Assembly (NCBI RefSeq): GCF_003945595.2
Contig: NW_024104367.1
Span: forward strand, 2,191,514-2,255,513
DNA: 64,000 bases
Direction: 5' to 3'
Source: Pipra filicauda
Lineage: Eukaryota > Chordata > Aves > Passeriformes > Pipridae
Positions 36,458-47,300 of the stretch are shown piece after piece; the first letter of the stretch is position 1, and each line of letters opens with the position of its first letter. The translations under genes were made by a program, and so were the position numbers. A model generated the notes under the pieces. That model did no database searches and was not told the DNA's origin. It saw only the letters and a program-made list of their open reading frames with translations.

Positions 36458-39400
36458 ACACAGTCCTATCGACTTAAAGAAATAAGCTTTTCAAAATGGG
36501 AATGGACAGTAAGATGTAGGATTTTAGAGAATAAAGAGATTTTAAAAGATGTGAGATATAAGAAGGTATCCATTGGTAAATTATGTGCCAAAGAAGGAGT
36601 AATGTCCAGAGAGGCAGTAATGGGCTGTTCTGCCCTCATTGTTCAAAGAACTGAACCTCTCTGTCCTGTTAAGACTCTAGGGCAGAGTTTCTCTTCAGAC
36701 ACATTTTTTTCTAATGACATTCTCATATTTTCCATAAAGAACCTCACCAGCTGGGCTGCCATTTGATTAGGGGTAGAGTGGGACTAACATGGTTCTGCTG
36801 ATTTCCCTCAAAACTAGAATTCATGGATCATTTAATCACAAATTCCCTAATAGCTCAGTATAGCCTTGATCAAAATCCAGTTGTAGGCCACATGTATCAC
36901 TATAATTTATTTAGCTGGATAAAATGTGGTTGTCAATGTACATGGCTCTGTGGAATCTGGAGATGAGTAACGAGGCTTCACTCTGGCATTTGACTATAGC
37001 TGTTAGGGGGAGAGAGATCATTTTCTTGTACAGTGACTTAATAATTTATCCCCTGACCACAGGAATAGTCATTAAATAGCTTTATTGTCCATCTGGGCAA
37101 ACGGAAATCACACTAGGCTATATCCAAAAGACATTCAAACATCTTTCAAATGTTAGTGGGGCCAGGCCATAGTGTGGGATTGGGGTGCTGCAATACTCTT
37201 CTTGATTGAGTAGGAAATCTTTGGATCTGAAGAAACCACAAACTTAAATTATGAAACAACAGAGGGATCTATGCATGGGTTGCCTTTTGTGAGGCAGCCA
37301 GATGGTGAATGGGTTGTGCAAGTCCTTGAATAAGAAGTCTGAGAAGCATCTTTCAGCTTATTAGCTGAATCACAGAGTGTGAAAGAAACTTTGAAACCTG
37401 CTAGACTAGAAAGTAGCATATTTATAGATACATCTCTGTGAACTGCATTATCTATTCCTACACTGCACACTGTGTCTAGTATTACTACTGTTTGCTCTTA
37501 CCTTAGCCCAGCTTGAAATGAAGTGATTTAGAGATAATGGGCTAATACCAAGTCTTTTCATCCTTTTGTCATACCAGTCCTTAAAATGAAGATACTGAGA
37601 CACTCCAACAGTACTCAATTCCCAGAAAATCCCAAGGAAATAGGAATGTACATCCCCTCATCCGCCACGGGCTTCCTGGCAGCATGGTACTTGGGAGAAA
37701 GGAGAATCTTCTCATGGCCACCATTAAGCTAGAAGGTCTTTGATGTGCAGCAGACCCAGGAGTTTTGTGTTGTGACCATTGAGTCTGCAAGGACTCTAAG
37801 GGAACACTGTAGAGACAGAAAACAGGCTGATACAGCAGGAAAAGACTCATTCCACTGAGACTGTGTCCTGAGAAGGTGGTTCTGTCCCAGGAACCGTGGC
37901 TTGGTCCAAACCCCAGCTGCTTGGGTGACAGGAGCAGCCCATGGATAGTCTGGGTTTGAGGAGGCTGCAGTTCATTTGTTTCGATTTGCCTGAGAACCAG
38001 TGTCAGTGAGTGAAGCACCTGCCACAGAGACAGTCCTGCTTTTTCACAGTGCAGGTTTGTAGCAGATATATTGGTACCACTAAACCAAAACCAGGTGGTT
38101 TATCGGGCCTGGTTATGGAGATATATGCTGTGAGGTTTTTAGTTCTTTCCCTGAGTGTCTCTGTACATTTCTTAGTGCCAAGGTTAAGAAGGTGGTGGTA
38201 GTGTGAGAAGCAGTTACACCGTTAATCAATCAAAGCCTATTCAGTGAAAAAGATTGGTGTGATGTAGAGGATTAGTCCTAGCAAAGGTCCACAGCACTGC
38301 AGAATAGTGAAACCAATTCCCACGGTCTTCAGAAGATGTGCAGATAACTGTCCCTGTCATAAGCCACATGTCCTGACACAGAGAACAATTCACTTAAGCA
38401 GTATTCCCCAGGGAAACAGAGCACTGGAGAAGTTATGAACTGGATGAGGCACCCTGTCTGTCTCTTTTTCCACGGAGAAGGGTGAGTGAGACTCAGCACA
38501 CAAGGTGATGAGCAGGGGTGGGGGTGGTGGGACAAGGGAGGGATATACCAGGACCCACAGGGCATCCCGTTTCCAGATGGGGGCCAGCTCCGTGCCAGTG
38601 TAGCTGAGTGGGCTCTTCCCATGGGGAAACACTGTCAGGGAGCACCTTGGTGGACAACCCAGACTTGCTGTGCACTGCTGGGGTGGAAGGAGAAGGAACA
38701 AGGGCACCATTTAGCACTGAAAAGTCTTCATCTCAAGCCTTTTTTTTGATGTGTGATATTAATTAACATTTATCTCTGCCCTGTAGCAAGATGGTTCCTG
38801 CTCTTCCCCCCACTCCCCACACCCACCAGCTGCTTTCAGTGTCACTGGTTCTCCCACTGAATTGCTGCTGTGTGAAGGAGAGTAATCAGCAAAACACATA
38901 TAACCTTTCTAGATGATTTAAATCATGTCTATCTTGTGGCCACTTCTTGGTATGGGGGGGATTTGGGAGGATTATGATGTTTCAGCACAGAGGTGTGTTA
39001 TAATAACACAGTATAATGAGTGACTGCTTGGGGTGGTGGGCTGGTACACTAGTGCTGTCTTCTGTCACTACTCAGGGCTGGAGAAGGAGTTTTAGAAACA
39101 GGAATTAAGATCTGCTATGGAAGTAGAAGGTATCTGGTTACTGCAGAAAATCATTACTCTTTGTGGGTTTTTTTGAGATTTGTTCCTTTAAAAGCAGTTG
39201 TGATGTTTAAAATCAAGACAAAAGCTACTGCTTTGTGGAAAAAGGCTAGAAAAAATAAACCAGTTTAAAACTCAGAATTGAGGTATTAAATCTCTACCTT
39301 GCAGGCTTCCCCTGAAACCATGTGGGATCCTGGTCTTTTGGTTTTGAATGTCTGTACTCTGCTGAAGGCAAAAGACAGAACCAGATCTCCTAGAGCACAA

Positions 39401-42400
39401 GCAATGCTTCTGTTCCCTCACATGTAACCCAGCACTGCTGAGCAAAGGGTCTCCATCCACCCTAAATACCAGCTGCAGATTCAATGGAAAGAGGCATACC
39501 TTGATGCAGGAAACTTCCAAATCAGAGATTCTAGGTCTGATGTGATTTTTGTATGTCTCTGGAGGGACTAACACCTTCTGATCTGTCCCTTTGCTTCAAG
39601 TCACCTGCACCCATGCAAATAGCAGAGGAGATTCAGCAGTCTGTTCCCTGGAGCTGAGTTTGGCTCCAGACTTCTGAATGCCAGGGTTGGCAGTATCGGG
39701 TACTATCCCTTCTCAGTTTCCCCACTTTGATATGCAGTGCCAGGGTTTGCAGAGGTGTTTGACATTCAGTGTTGTCTTGCCAAGCTACCAAAGCAACTGA
39801 GGTTTAGCAGTTTGCGAGGAGTAAAATGCAAACCTCAAAATCATTAAAGCACTTCGGGTTAATAATTCAGGAAGCATCATAACTAGAGATGAGCTAAAAC
39901 CAAGACCTCACCAAGCCAAAGCCAGATTTTGGGTGTCTGGGCATGCAGAACTCTGGACTATGTTGGATTTTGCTCCTTCAGTGAGCGTTTTCTTGGCAGG
40001 GCTGGGCTTTCTGCCTCAAAATTACTTTTACACAGCCAGGACATGGTCTAGTTCTTTAAATGCAGTACAGATTGTCCAAGAAGTCAGTATCGTGTGCCTC
40101 ACTCAGACTTGTGCATTTGAAACTTGTTTATCTCCCTTCTGCAAGATAGATATTCAGCTTTTGCACTAGGAGGTGAATAAATTTTCTCCCAAAGAGCCAA
40201 GCTCAGCTCTGGGAAATAGGCTTGCAGCAACACCCCTGCATAGGGCCGACAGGGGTGGCAGAGGACAGGACATTTCTGACTAAGTGTTTGAACTATTGGG
40301 GAATTTAATTTTTTTTTCCTGAGCATTTTTCACTTGCACTCAATCTGCTACTTAAACTGATGCAAATACCTAACATAGATCTCAGTATCCAAGTCTGCTG
40401 CAAGTACTAATGGATAATTGAAGAAGTAATGCAAGTGAATAGGGAGGATCCTGCAGCGTGTAGTTGACTTGTGTCCTCAATTTTACAGAAACTCACAGAT
40501 CACCAGCTGATCCAAGGTCTTTTGGGGAGGAGGAAAAACCCACCTACATACACAAACATAGATTCTACCTTGTTTTAAGGCTTCCTGAAGCTTACAGTGA
40601 CATTTGAATGAAAAATATTATTTCTGAAAATAATAACTTCAGTAGTTAAAAAGAAATATAGGGAGGCAATGCAATATCCCTGCAGGTGCAGATAACCTTC
40701 TGGGACTTACACCTGGGAGAGAGACGGTAAAGCATAACTCACAGACAATGGAGAAAGCATGAAAAAAAATCTCTGAAGAGCTTTCATCAAAGAAAATTGA
40801 ATTTAGGCGATGAATTTGCCCCATAAATCTAGGAGTAAAAATAGCTGAGGCTGGCTGATAGTGGTCTGAAAAATGAGTTCAGTTAGAACGGTCACAGCTG
40901 TGATGGATAGTGGAGCTGCTTCTTATCAGGTCAGGCCAGTAGTGGAAAGGCAATGGGATAATCATCAAATAATTCTTTTTACTACCTATCAGTTACACAT
41001 AAGTGGTCGCCTTACAGAACCAGTTAACTGGTGACAGTAAATCTGAGCAGAGCCTGTACGCTTCAAATGAGGATCTCCTTGTGCTCCTCCCTCCCTGGTT
41101 CGAGTGCGTTTTGTTTTTCCGTGCCTGATGTTGCCTGGGTTAGCTCTGACTAAGTGCTGTTGCCATTTGATAGTGTCCTGGTACCTATGGGAAACGTGCC
41201 AGAGATGCCACACTAGTTTCAAGCAGACATGCATCACCTGCAAGCCACCCTCCCCAGACTTAACTGGTTTTGCCAGTGCGACTAAACTGAGATCCTTTAA
41301 GAGATTTATTCTCAGATAAAAGCTGAAGTCACGACTGTGGCTCCTAAAAATAATGCTCTTTTTACTATTGTTATTGCTGTTGCTACTACCAATACAGCTG
41401 CTAATATAGGAGACATAACATACCTAGTAGCGTTAGTGATAAAAGCAACAAGGAATAATCATAGCAAAGACATTTCCCTCATTCTTCCTAAAACTTCCCT
41501 GGCAAGAATGAAAAGAATGGTACTTACTGCCCAGCACCACCTGTCCTTGGAATGGCTGTGGTTTATCCATGCAGGGGTATCCTGGATTGTCACTTTGGAG
41601 TTAATGTCCTTCACTTCCTTTGGTTCAGGATAGCCTTCAAAATGAGGTGTGAAGAGAGTGGAGAGGGGGTGTGTGTGAAGATAAATCGTCTAGTGGGAGA
41701 GGCTGGGCTGAGGCTGTAAGCAATTATATAAAATTGTGACCACGGCCACATTCACGAGGATGTGCAACATGTCTCTGAAGATCACCCAAAATTTTCAGAG
41801 CAGAGATTCTGCCCATATAGGCAATTACCTGTTTCCTCCCTGTGATTCCAAGTTGAAATATACTCCTGTTTTGTAAAACACTGGCATTTACAGTATTCTG
41901 GGTCACCTGTTGTGCTGAGGCATGGTGCATACACAGAATAGCCAGGTCAGGATCTTGTCTGACCCCTGACACTTGTTGTTTTCAGTTTAAAGGAGATGAC
42001 CCCAGAACTGGGCAGAAAGAATGGCTACTGGTATGGCACAGTTCCAGTTGTTTCTGTTAATTGGGATGGTCTTTAGAAAATACATTACATTTTAGCCTGA
42101 TGAGGTATTCTTTTTCATGACAGGGTTTCAACCGCCGGTGAAGTTGTCAAACATCTGTGAAGCATGTGGAAACCTGCAGCCATGCTCTCCTCACCTGCAG
42201 AGTAGAAGACATTGACCTTTCTCACTAAAAAGGGCCTGGGTTCTATTTTATTGCTTAATAGCTTCTTCAGTGAAGCCCTAATTTTATTTAGGGTTTGTTT
42301 GTGCAAGAGAAATACTCACTTCTCTGTGTGTCTCCTCTTTTTACATTAAAAAAAAATTGTTGAGATACAAATACCATTTTCTGATGTTGTCTTTGTAGTT

Positions 42401-43764
42401 TTCATCAGTCAATCCTCACCTTCAGAGCTTCAGCTGTTCACAAAGCTTTGCAATGTTTCTTCCAAAGCACCACAGTATGCAGTGAAGCTTGAGCCAACTC
42501 ATGAGTTTAATTAGTTATGTGACTTAAAGGAAAACAGGGTTGCAGTTTCCTACATGCCATGTCACACTGAGCATCTGTCAAATAGGCTGTGGGAGTCTTC
42601 CAAGAAGTGCTTGCCCTATTATTCAGAAAACCAAAGCCTTTTGTTCCCTTCAATGGCAGCTTGACTTAATAATTAATACTTAGCACTATGTCAACATGAG
42701 TAAATGAATCCTCATGCTGCTCTAAGGCTAAGGATTAGTGCTTCCCTTACATGAACGGGGAGACTGGGCCACTGGAAGCCATATTCTGTCTTCTTCTCCA
42801 CTTATAATGGCCCAATAACTCCAGGACAGCGATGCCCCTATAGAAGAAACTGGCTTTAGACAATGAACCGAAACAGGAGGGTGTTTTATTCAGGAACAAT
42901 AAGAAGAAACAGTGACTACAGCGGATCTGTGTTTCTGTACTGTGATCTTCTTGCTGGTGCATCAGAAGGCCATGATGTTCCTCCTTTCCAGACACAGTCA
43001 GGAATTCATGCTGCTGTGAATGGGGCTGCCTAATATAAATTCTTGTCAAAACCATTCTTAAGGGACCATGACTCTTATGGCCTCTTTGACTCTTTTGAAA
43101 GTTTGAGGTCATAGACTGAGATACACAGTGATTACTCAGGCTTGTCACTCCCTCTCATCTCATAAATCAAGAGAAATGGTGGATCCTTGAAAAATTCAGT
43201 AACTAAGTGCAGGTCCCAGAGATAAATAGAACTCAGGTCAAGGAAAAGAACCCAGGTTCAAATAATGGAAAAAACTTAGATAACAAGCCCTTGAGCATTT
43301 CCTCTTAAAGACCGAGAGACAGGAGATCAGAACACAAGAAGCAGGAGTCTCCTGCTCCATAGAATAACTACGTGCAGTTTAGAAAGTTGTGGGTGATGCC
43401 AGCAATGTGTTCCTCTTCTCTGCCCTTTCCTACATATCAAACCCCATAAACATTCACCAGTGTTCCTGTGCTGTAAGACTTTAAGAGAGCAAATACCATA
43501 CCCAGAATTCAGACCAAATGATAAGAGGAACAGAACAAATCTGGCCTCAGACTCTTGCTCCATATTCTTGCTTTGGTCTAGCTCTATGGATGGCTCATCA
43601 GCTATATTTGACACACAAATACTGTGTTTTTGTGGAGCATGTCTCTGGAGCAAACTTATATTCCCAAGGTACATCACTTAGGTGAGGTCTGATCAGTACT
43701 TTTTTGTATTTTCATGATGTCTGAGCAATGGTTAGAAGTGCCTGCAAGAATAGGAGGAAATTTC
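36458..43764. other. Intergenic, no gene or mobile element recognised
   Basis: Seven kilobases without a recognisable transposon tail, LTR or coding similarity. Open frames up to 145 codons (minus 37581-38018; minus 42747-43148) have no family features. No promoter-like CpG island was noticed. Confidence 0.5.
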
Positions 43765-44080
43765 TCCTATTTTCTACAGCCTCATCTCTGTGCCTAATCC
43801 CAAGAGGTTTATTTCCCTGGTTCACAGAGCATCACAGCCTCAGCCTTTGTCATCAAACCATTGCTGACATCGATGCCTCAGAGTTCGAAGCTCTATCCAG
43901 CTCTGGTGTCTCTGCAAACAGGTGTCAGCCAAGGGTTTTTTTGAATAGAGAGGATACTGTCACACTCATCAAAACAGGAAGCTTCTCTATTACATTTTTT
44001 TTTCAGTATGTTTCTGCAATGTGTTGTTCTCATCCATTAATGGGAGTCATGCAGACCTCCATGCACACACAGAATATTTC
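43765..44080 (+). repeat. ~300-bp direct repeat, copy 1
   Basis: This segment recurs at 45735-46080 with roughly 85-90% identity by eye. Shared blocks include 'GGTTTATTTCCCTGGTTCACAGAGCA', 'AAACCATTGCTGACATCGATGCCTC', 'CCAAGGGTTTTTTTGAATAGAGAGGATA' and 'CATCCATTAATGGGAGTCATGCAGACCTCCATGCACACAC'. Copy 1 ends right where a CR1 begins. The family is unknown to me; it could be a segmental duplication or two copies of an unnamed repeat. Confidence 0.9.
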
Positions 44081-44084
44081 TCCA

Positions 44085-44448
44085 TATCCTGGAGAATAAG
44101 AGGCTCATGGAAGACCTTAACATTGTCTACAACTACCTGAAAGTAGGTTGTAGCTAGATGGGGATCTTCTCCCAGGCAACTAGTTATAGGACAAGAGGAC
44201 ATGGTCTCAAGCTGCACCAGGAAAACTTCATGATGGACATCAGGAAGAATTTCTTCATCAAAAGGGTTCTTAAGCATTGGAATGGACTTCACAGGGAGGT
44301 GGTGGAGTCACCATCCCTGAAAGTGTGCAAGAGACAACTGGATGTGACACTTAGTGCTATGGTCTAGTTGACAGGGTGGGGATCAGTCAAAGGTTAGACT
44401 CGATGATTTAGGAAGTCTTTTCCAACCTTAATGATTCTATGATTCTGA
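44085..44448 (+). mobile_element. CR1 LINE 3' fragment
   Basis: A plus-oriented CR1 of the subfamily with 'AACTACCTGAAAGTAGGTTGTAGC', 'CTTCTCCCAGGCAAC', 'AAGAATTTCTTCATCAAAAGGGTTCTTAAGCATTGGAATGG', 'GGATGTGACACTTAGTGCTATGGTCTAGTTGACA', 'GGTCAAAGGTTAGACTCGATGATTTAGGAAGTCTTTTCCAACCTTAATGATTCTATGATTCTG'. The copy at 54.6 kb belongs to the same subfamily. Confidence 0.95.
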
Positions 44449-44613
44449 GAAGAACTGAGTGTCGCTGGTTTGACCAATTCAATCAAAGCTCTGGCAGAAC
44501 CAATAACTGGATCCAAATCTTCCGATATCTTCCTGTGTCTGCACACGTGGCTTGACATAAAACTGAACCACAGTTGTGAGTCTGTGCACTTTCATCTTTC
44601 AGCATCAGAGGCT

Positions 44614-44643
44614 AAAATACCACAACTGAAACTGTGGTATTTT
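44614..44643. other. 11-bp perfect inverted repeat (hairpin)
   Basis: AAAATACCACA (44614-44624) and its reverse complement TGTGGTATTTT (44633-44643) are separated by 8 bases. No gene or known element end explains it. It is too short for a miRNA precursor. Confidence 0.7.
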
Positions 44644-44648
44644 TTCTC

Positions 44649-45734
44649 TTTTCTTATCAGGCTGTGGATGCAAAGCTTGGCAAGGAGTGGACTCTGGAGG
44701 AAGGGGAGACCTCTTCTTCAAAGCAGCTTAATCCTACTAGGGAATTGCTTCTGAGCTTTCTGCTGAATGTTGTCCTCCCCTGCCCACCTCAGCACTCTAG
44801 TGAGGAGTAACTCCATGGCTTAAGCTTCTCCCTGTGACTCGGGCTTCTCCCCAGTGATTACAGTGATGACGCAGCAGCAGCTCATCACTGACTCATTCAT
44901 CAACGTCTCTGAGAGAAGCAGGGGCAAGAGGGAGACCTGCATTTCCTTCATTAACATTCCAGAACTTCTGTGAAGCTGGCAAAGCATGCCTGGGACCGCC
45001 TGCGTGCTGTGCGAGAAAAGCCTTCACGCTGGTTTCCTCTGGGATACTGCCTGTGGCATCCAGCACCCCTCTGAGTCAGAGCTGGCAGCTCTTCCCTTTG
45101 TTTGTTCTGCTGGACACGGACAAACGCTTCATGTGGGAAAATGGGAAATGAAAATGCGTTCAAAGGATGGCCACTGGCACAGAGGTGAATGCCATAGCTT
45201 TTCACACGACAAAAGGGAAAATAAGAGTTGACAATAGCAACAATAATAGCATATATATGTACCAAAGCACCATAAGCAACCATGAAAAGCTGCATGTTCT
45301 CCATGGCAATTGCCTTGAGATGTCTGATAACACACCTTTGTCTCCAGCTGAATTAAAAAGGGCCTCTTTTGTCAGTGCTTGTGTTACTACAATGTTCTCA
45401 GTGCTCTGGTTCCTTGTCTGCAAAGCCGCCATGCAGCAGAGCCTCCTGGAAAACTTATCTTGGTGTCTGACACAGTTCTGCCCTGAACATGTTGTGCCTC
45501 TGCAAATTATAATCCGATTTGAAAGTGATGTTTATCTAAAGTGGGCTAAATGATTTACAGTTCATAATCCTGGACTTCAGTAAAAGTCTAGGCATCAGAT
45601 GCACAATATCTCTCTGTCCAGAATGTAGTGTTACAGTCTGTCAAGAGCCCTGCTTTGGGAGAAGGGATTGGATTCCTTGTGTGTAGCACAGACATCATCG
45701 CTTGCATGATCCCCAGACTTTCAAGTCATTACAC
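44649..45734. other. Intergenic between the two direct repeats
   Basis: Overlapping frames of 117 and 128 codons lie on opposite strands near 45.0-45.5 kb. They shadow each other and carry no recognisable domain. No repeat was identified. Confidence 0.5.
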
Positions 45735-46080
45735 TGCTGACTGCTCCTCTTCTCAAGCGACTTCTCAGCTTCGTTTCTGTGCCTGATCCCAGGAGGTTTA
45801 TTTCCCTGGTTCACAGAGCACCACAGCCTCAGTCTTCATCATGAAACCATTGCTGACATCGATGCCTCGGAGTTCAAAGCTCTATCCTGCTCTGATGTCT
45901 CTGCCAGCAGACTTCAGCCAAGGGTTTTTTTGAATAGAGAGGATATTGTCACACTCATCAAAACACACATATCTAAACAGGAGGCTTCTCGACTACGGTG
46001 GTTTTTTTTCCAGTATTTTTCTGCAAAATGGTGTTCTCATCCATTAATGGGAGTCATGCAGACCTCCATGCACACACTGT
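45735..46080 (+). repeat. ~300-bp direct repeat, copy 2
   Basis: The partner of 43765-44080, about 2 kb downstream in the same orientation. It carries a small insertion ('CACATATCTAAACAGG') after 'CTCATCAAAACA' relative to copy 1. Just beyond the homology is a short tandem array of a GAAATATTTG unit (46095-46125). Confidence 0.9.
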
Positions 46081-46228
46081 TGTTGGTACAATGGTCAAAT
46101 ATTTGAAATATTTGAAATATTTCAGTGTGCTCGTGGCCCAATGCTCTGCCTCAGCTCTTGCTCTCACCAGGTGGATGATTCAGTGCCTGGGAGATAAAAT
46201 GTTGCTGGTGGGGTGTTTCTAGGGACTG

Positions 46229-46353
46229 AGCATCAAGGCCATGCTGGATGGGGCTCTGAGTAACCTGGTCTAGTGAAAGGTATCCCTGCCCATAGCAAGG
46301 GGCTTGGAACTAGATGTTCCCAACTCAAAAATCTATGATTCTATGAGTCTATG
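46229..46353 (+). mobile_element. CR1 LINE 3' end
   Basis: 'CAAGGCCATGCTGGATGGGGCTCTGAGTAACCTGGTCTAGTG', 'GTATCCCTGCCCATAGCAAGGGGCTTGGAACTAGATG' and the tail 'ATCTATGATTCTATGAGTCTATGA' identify a short plus-oriented CR1 end. Confidence 0.93.
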
Positions 46354-46735
46354 ACTTTTGCTGCAGTGATAACAGTGACCCTGAGGAGAATCTGGAAGGG
46401 CAGCAGATAAATTGTAGCTAAGTCTGTCTGCACAGGCATGGCCTAGCACTGCACAGATTGTCCAGTTGGCAAAAGAATTTCCTCCAGAGCACGGAAATGC
46501 AAAAACTGTATTGTGAACAGAAAGTAATGCTTAGCACTGGGAGGCAACACTGTTTGGCTGTAAAGACCCTGCAAATATAAAGCAAGGGGAGAGCAATATG
46601 AGGCAGGAGCAGAGAGATGAATGACTGAGGTGGTCCTGGAGGTGTGGGTTGAATGTGAGCTTTGCTGCCTCCAGGCATCCTCTGTAGCACTATATCTGAT
46701 GAGAAACTTGTTTAAACATGTCTTAAAATGGCTCT

Positions 46736-47300
46736 TTGTGGTCCCTTTGCAAACACGTGTTTCTTCTTCCCAACACCCCCCCACAGCAACTGTTATCTCC
46801 CATGCAGGAATGTCCTGGGAAAAGTGTCCTGAGGTGTCCCATTGGTCCTTTGTTTAACCCCTTCCTATTGGCTGTTGAGTCTTTACCTGATGGTTTCTTT
46901 TGTGTGACCCTGAACTTGTGATTGGTTCCCCTTTGACCCTCCTAAAAGCCTTATAAACCCCTTCCCAACAATAAACTCTCTCTTGCCTCCTCTCCACGCC
47001 CGGTGTGCTGTCTCTGTGCCTGCCATGGAGCCACGTGGGTGCTGGGGGGAGGGGAGGGCACCTCTCCCCTCCAGGCTCGGGGCCTGAAAAACCCTGTTTC
47101 TGGAGTCCCCCTTCCCCGTCCACCAAGACGTCGGAAATGGTTCTTCAAACGGAGAAGGAACTAGAGCTGGGCTCCCCCACGTCGTGGATGGGGAAAGGGA
47201 AACCCAGAATCCTCAGACTGCACGAGGACCTTCTTGGCAGGAGTTCAGGGCCCCCTCACATTATCGAGTGCAGTCACCTGCAGACACTGCTGAGTTTAGC
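46736..47300 (+). mobile_element. Retroviral LTR-like promoter with adjoining GC-rich sequence
   Basis: The core looks like a retroviral U3-R-U5. Three ATTGG (inverted CCAAT) boxes lie at 46841, 46867 and 46921, a TTATAAA box at 46951-46957 and AATAAA at 46970-46975, followed by a T/C-rich then GTGT-rich segment ('GGTGTGCTGTCTCTGTGCC') suited to cleavage. With the AATAAA only 13 bp after the TATA box, the R region would be very short, as in some betaretroviruses. The following 47025-47270 is CpG-rich compared with the window and may be U5 or leader. The LTR might end at the CCA near 47024, where TGG starts a possible primer site. No gag or pol frame follows. Family and ends are uncertain; a non-viral promoter is the alternative. 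Confidence 0.55.

Noticed and set aside
37581..38018. 145-codon minus-strand frame
   Set aside because: No recognisable family or composition bias; chance is sufficient in 64 kb read on six frames.
44951..45553. Opposed 117- and 128-codon frames
   Set aside because: They overlap each other on opposite strands and neither has a recognisable motif.
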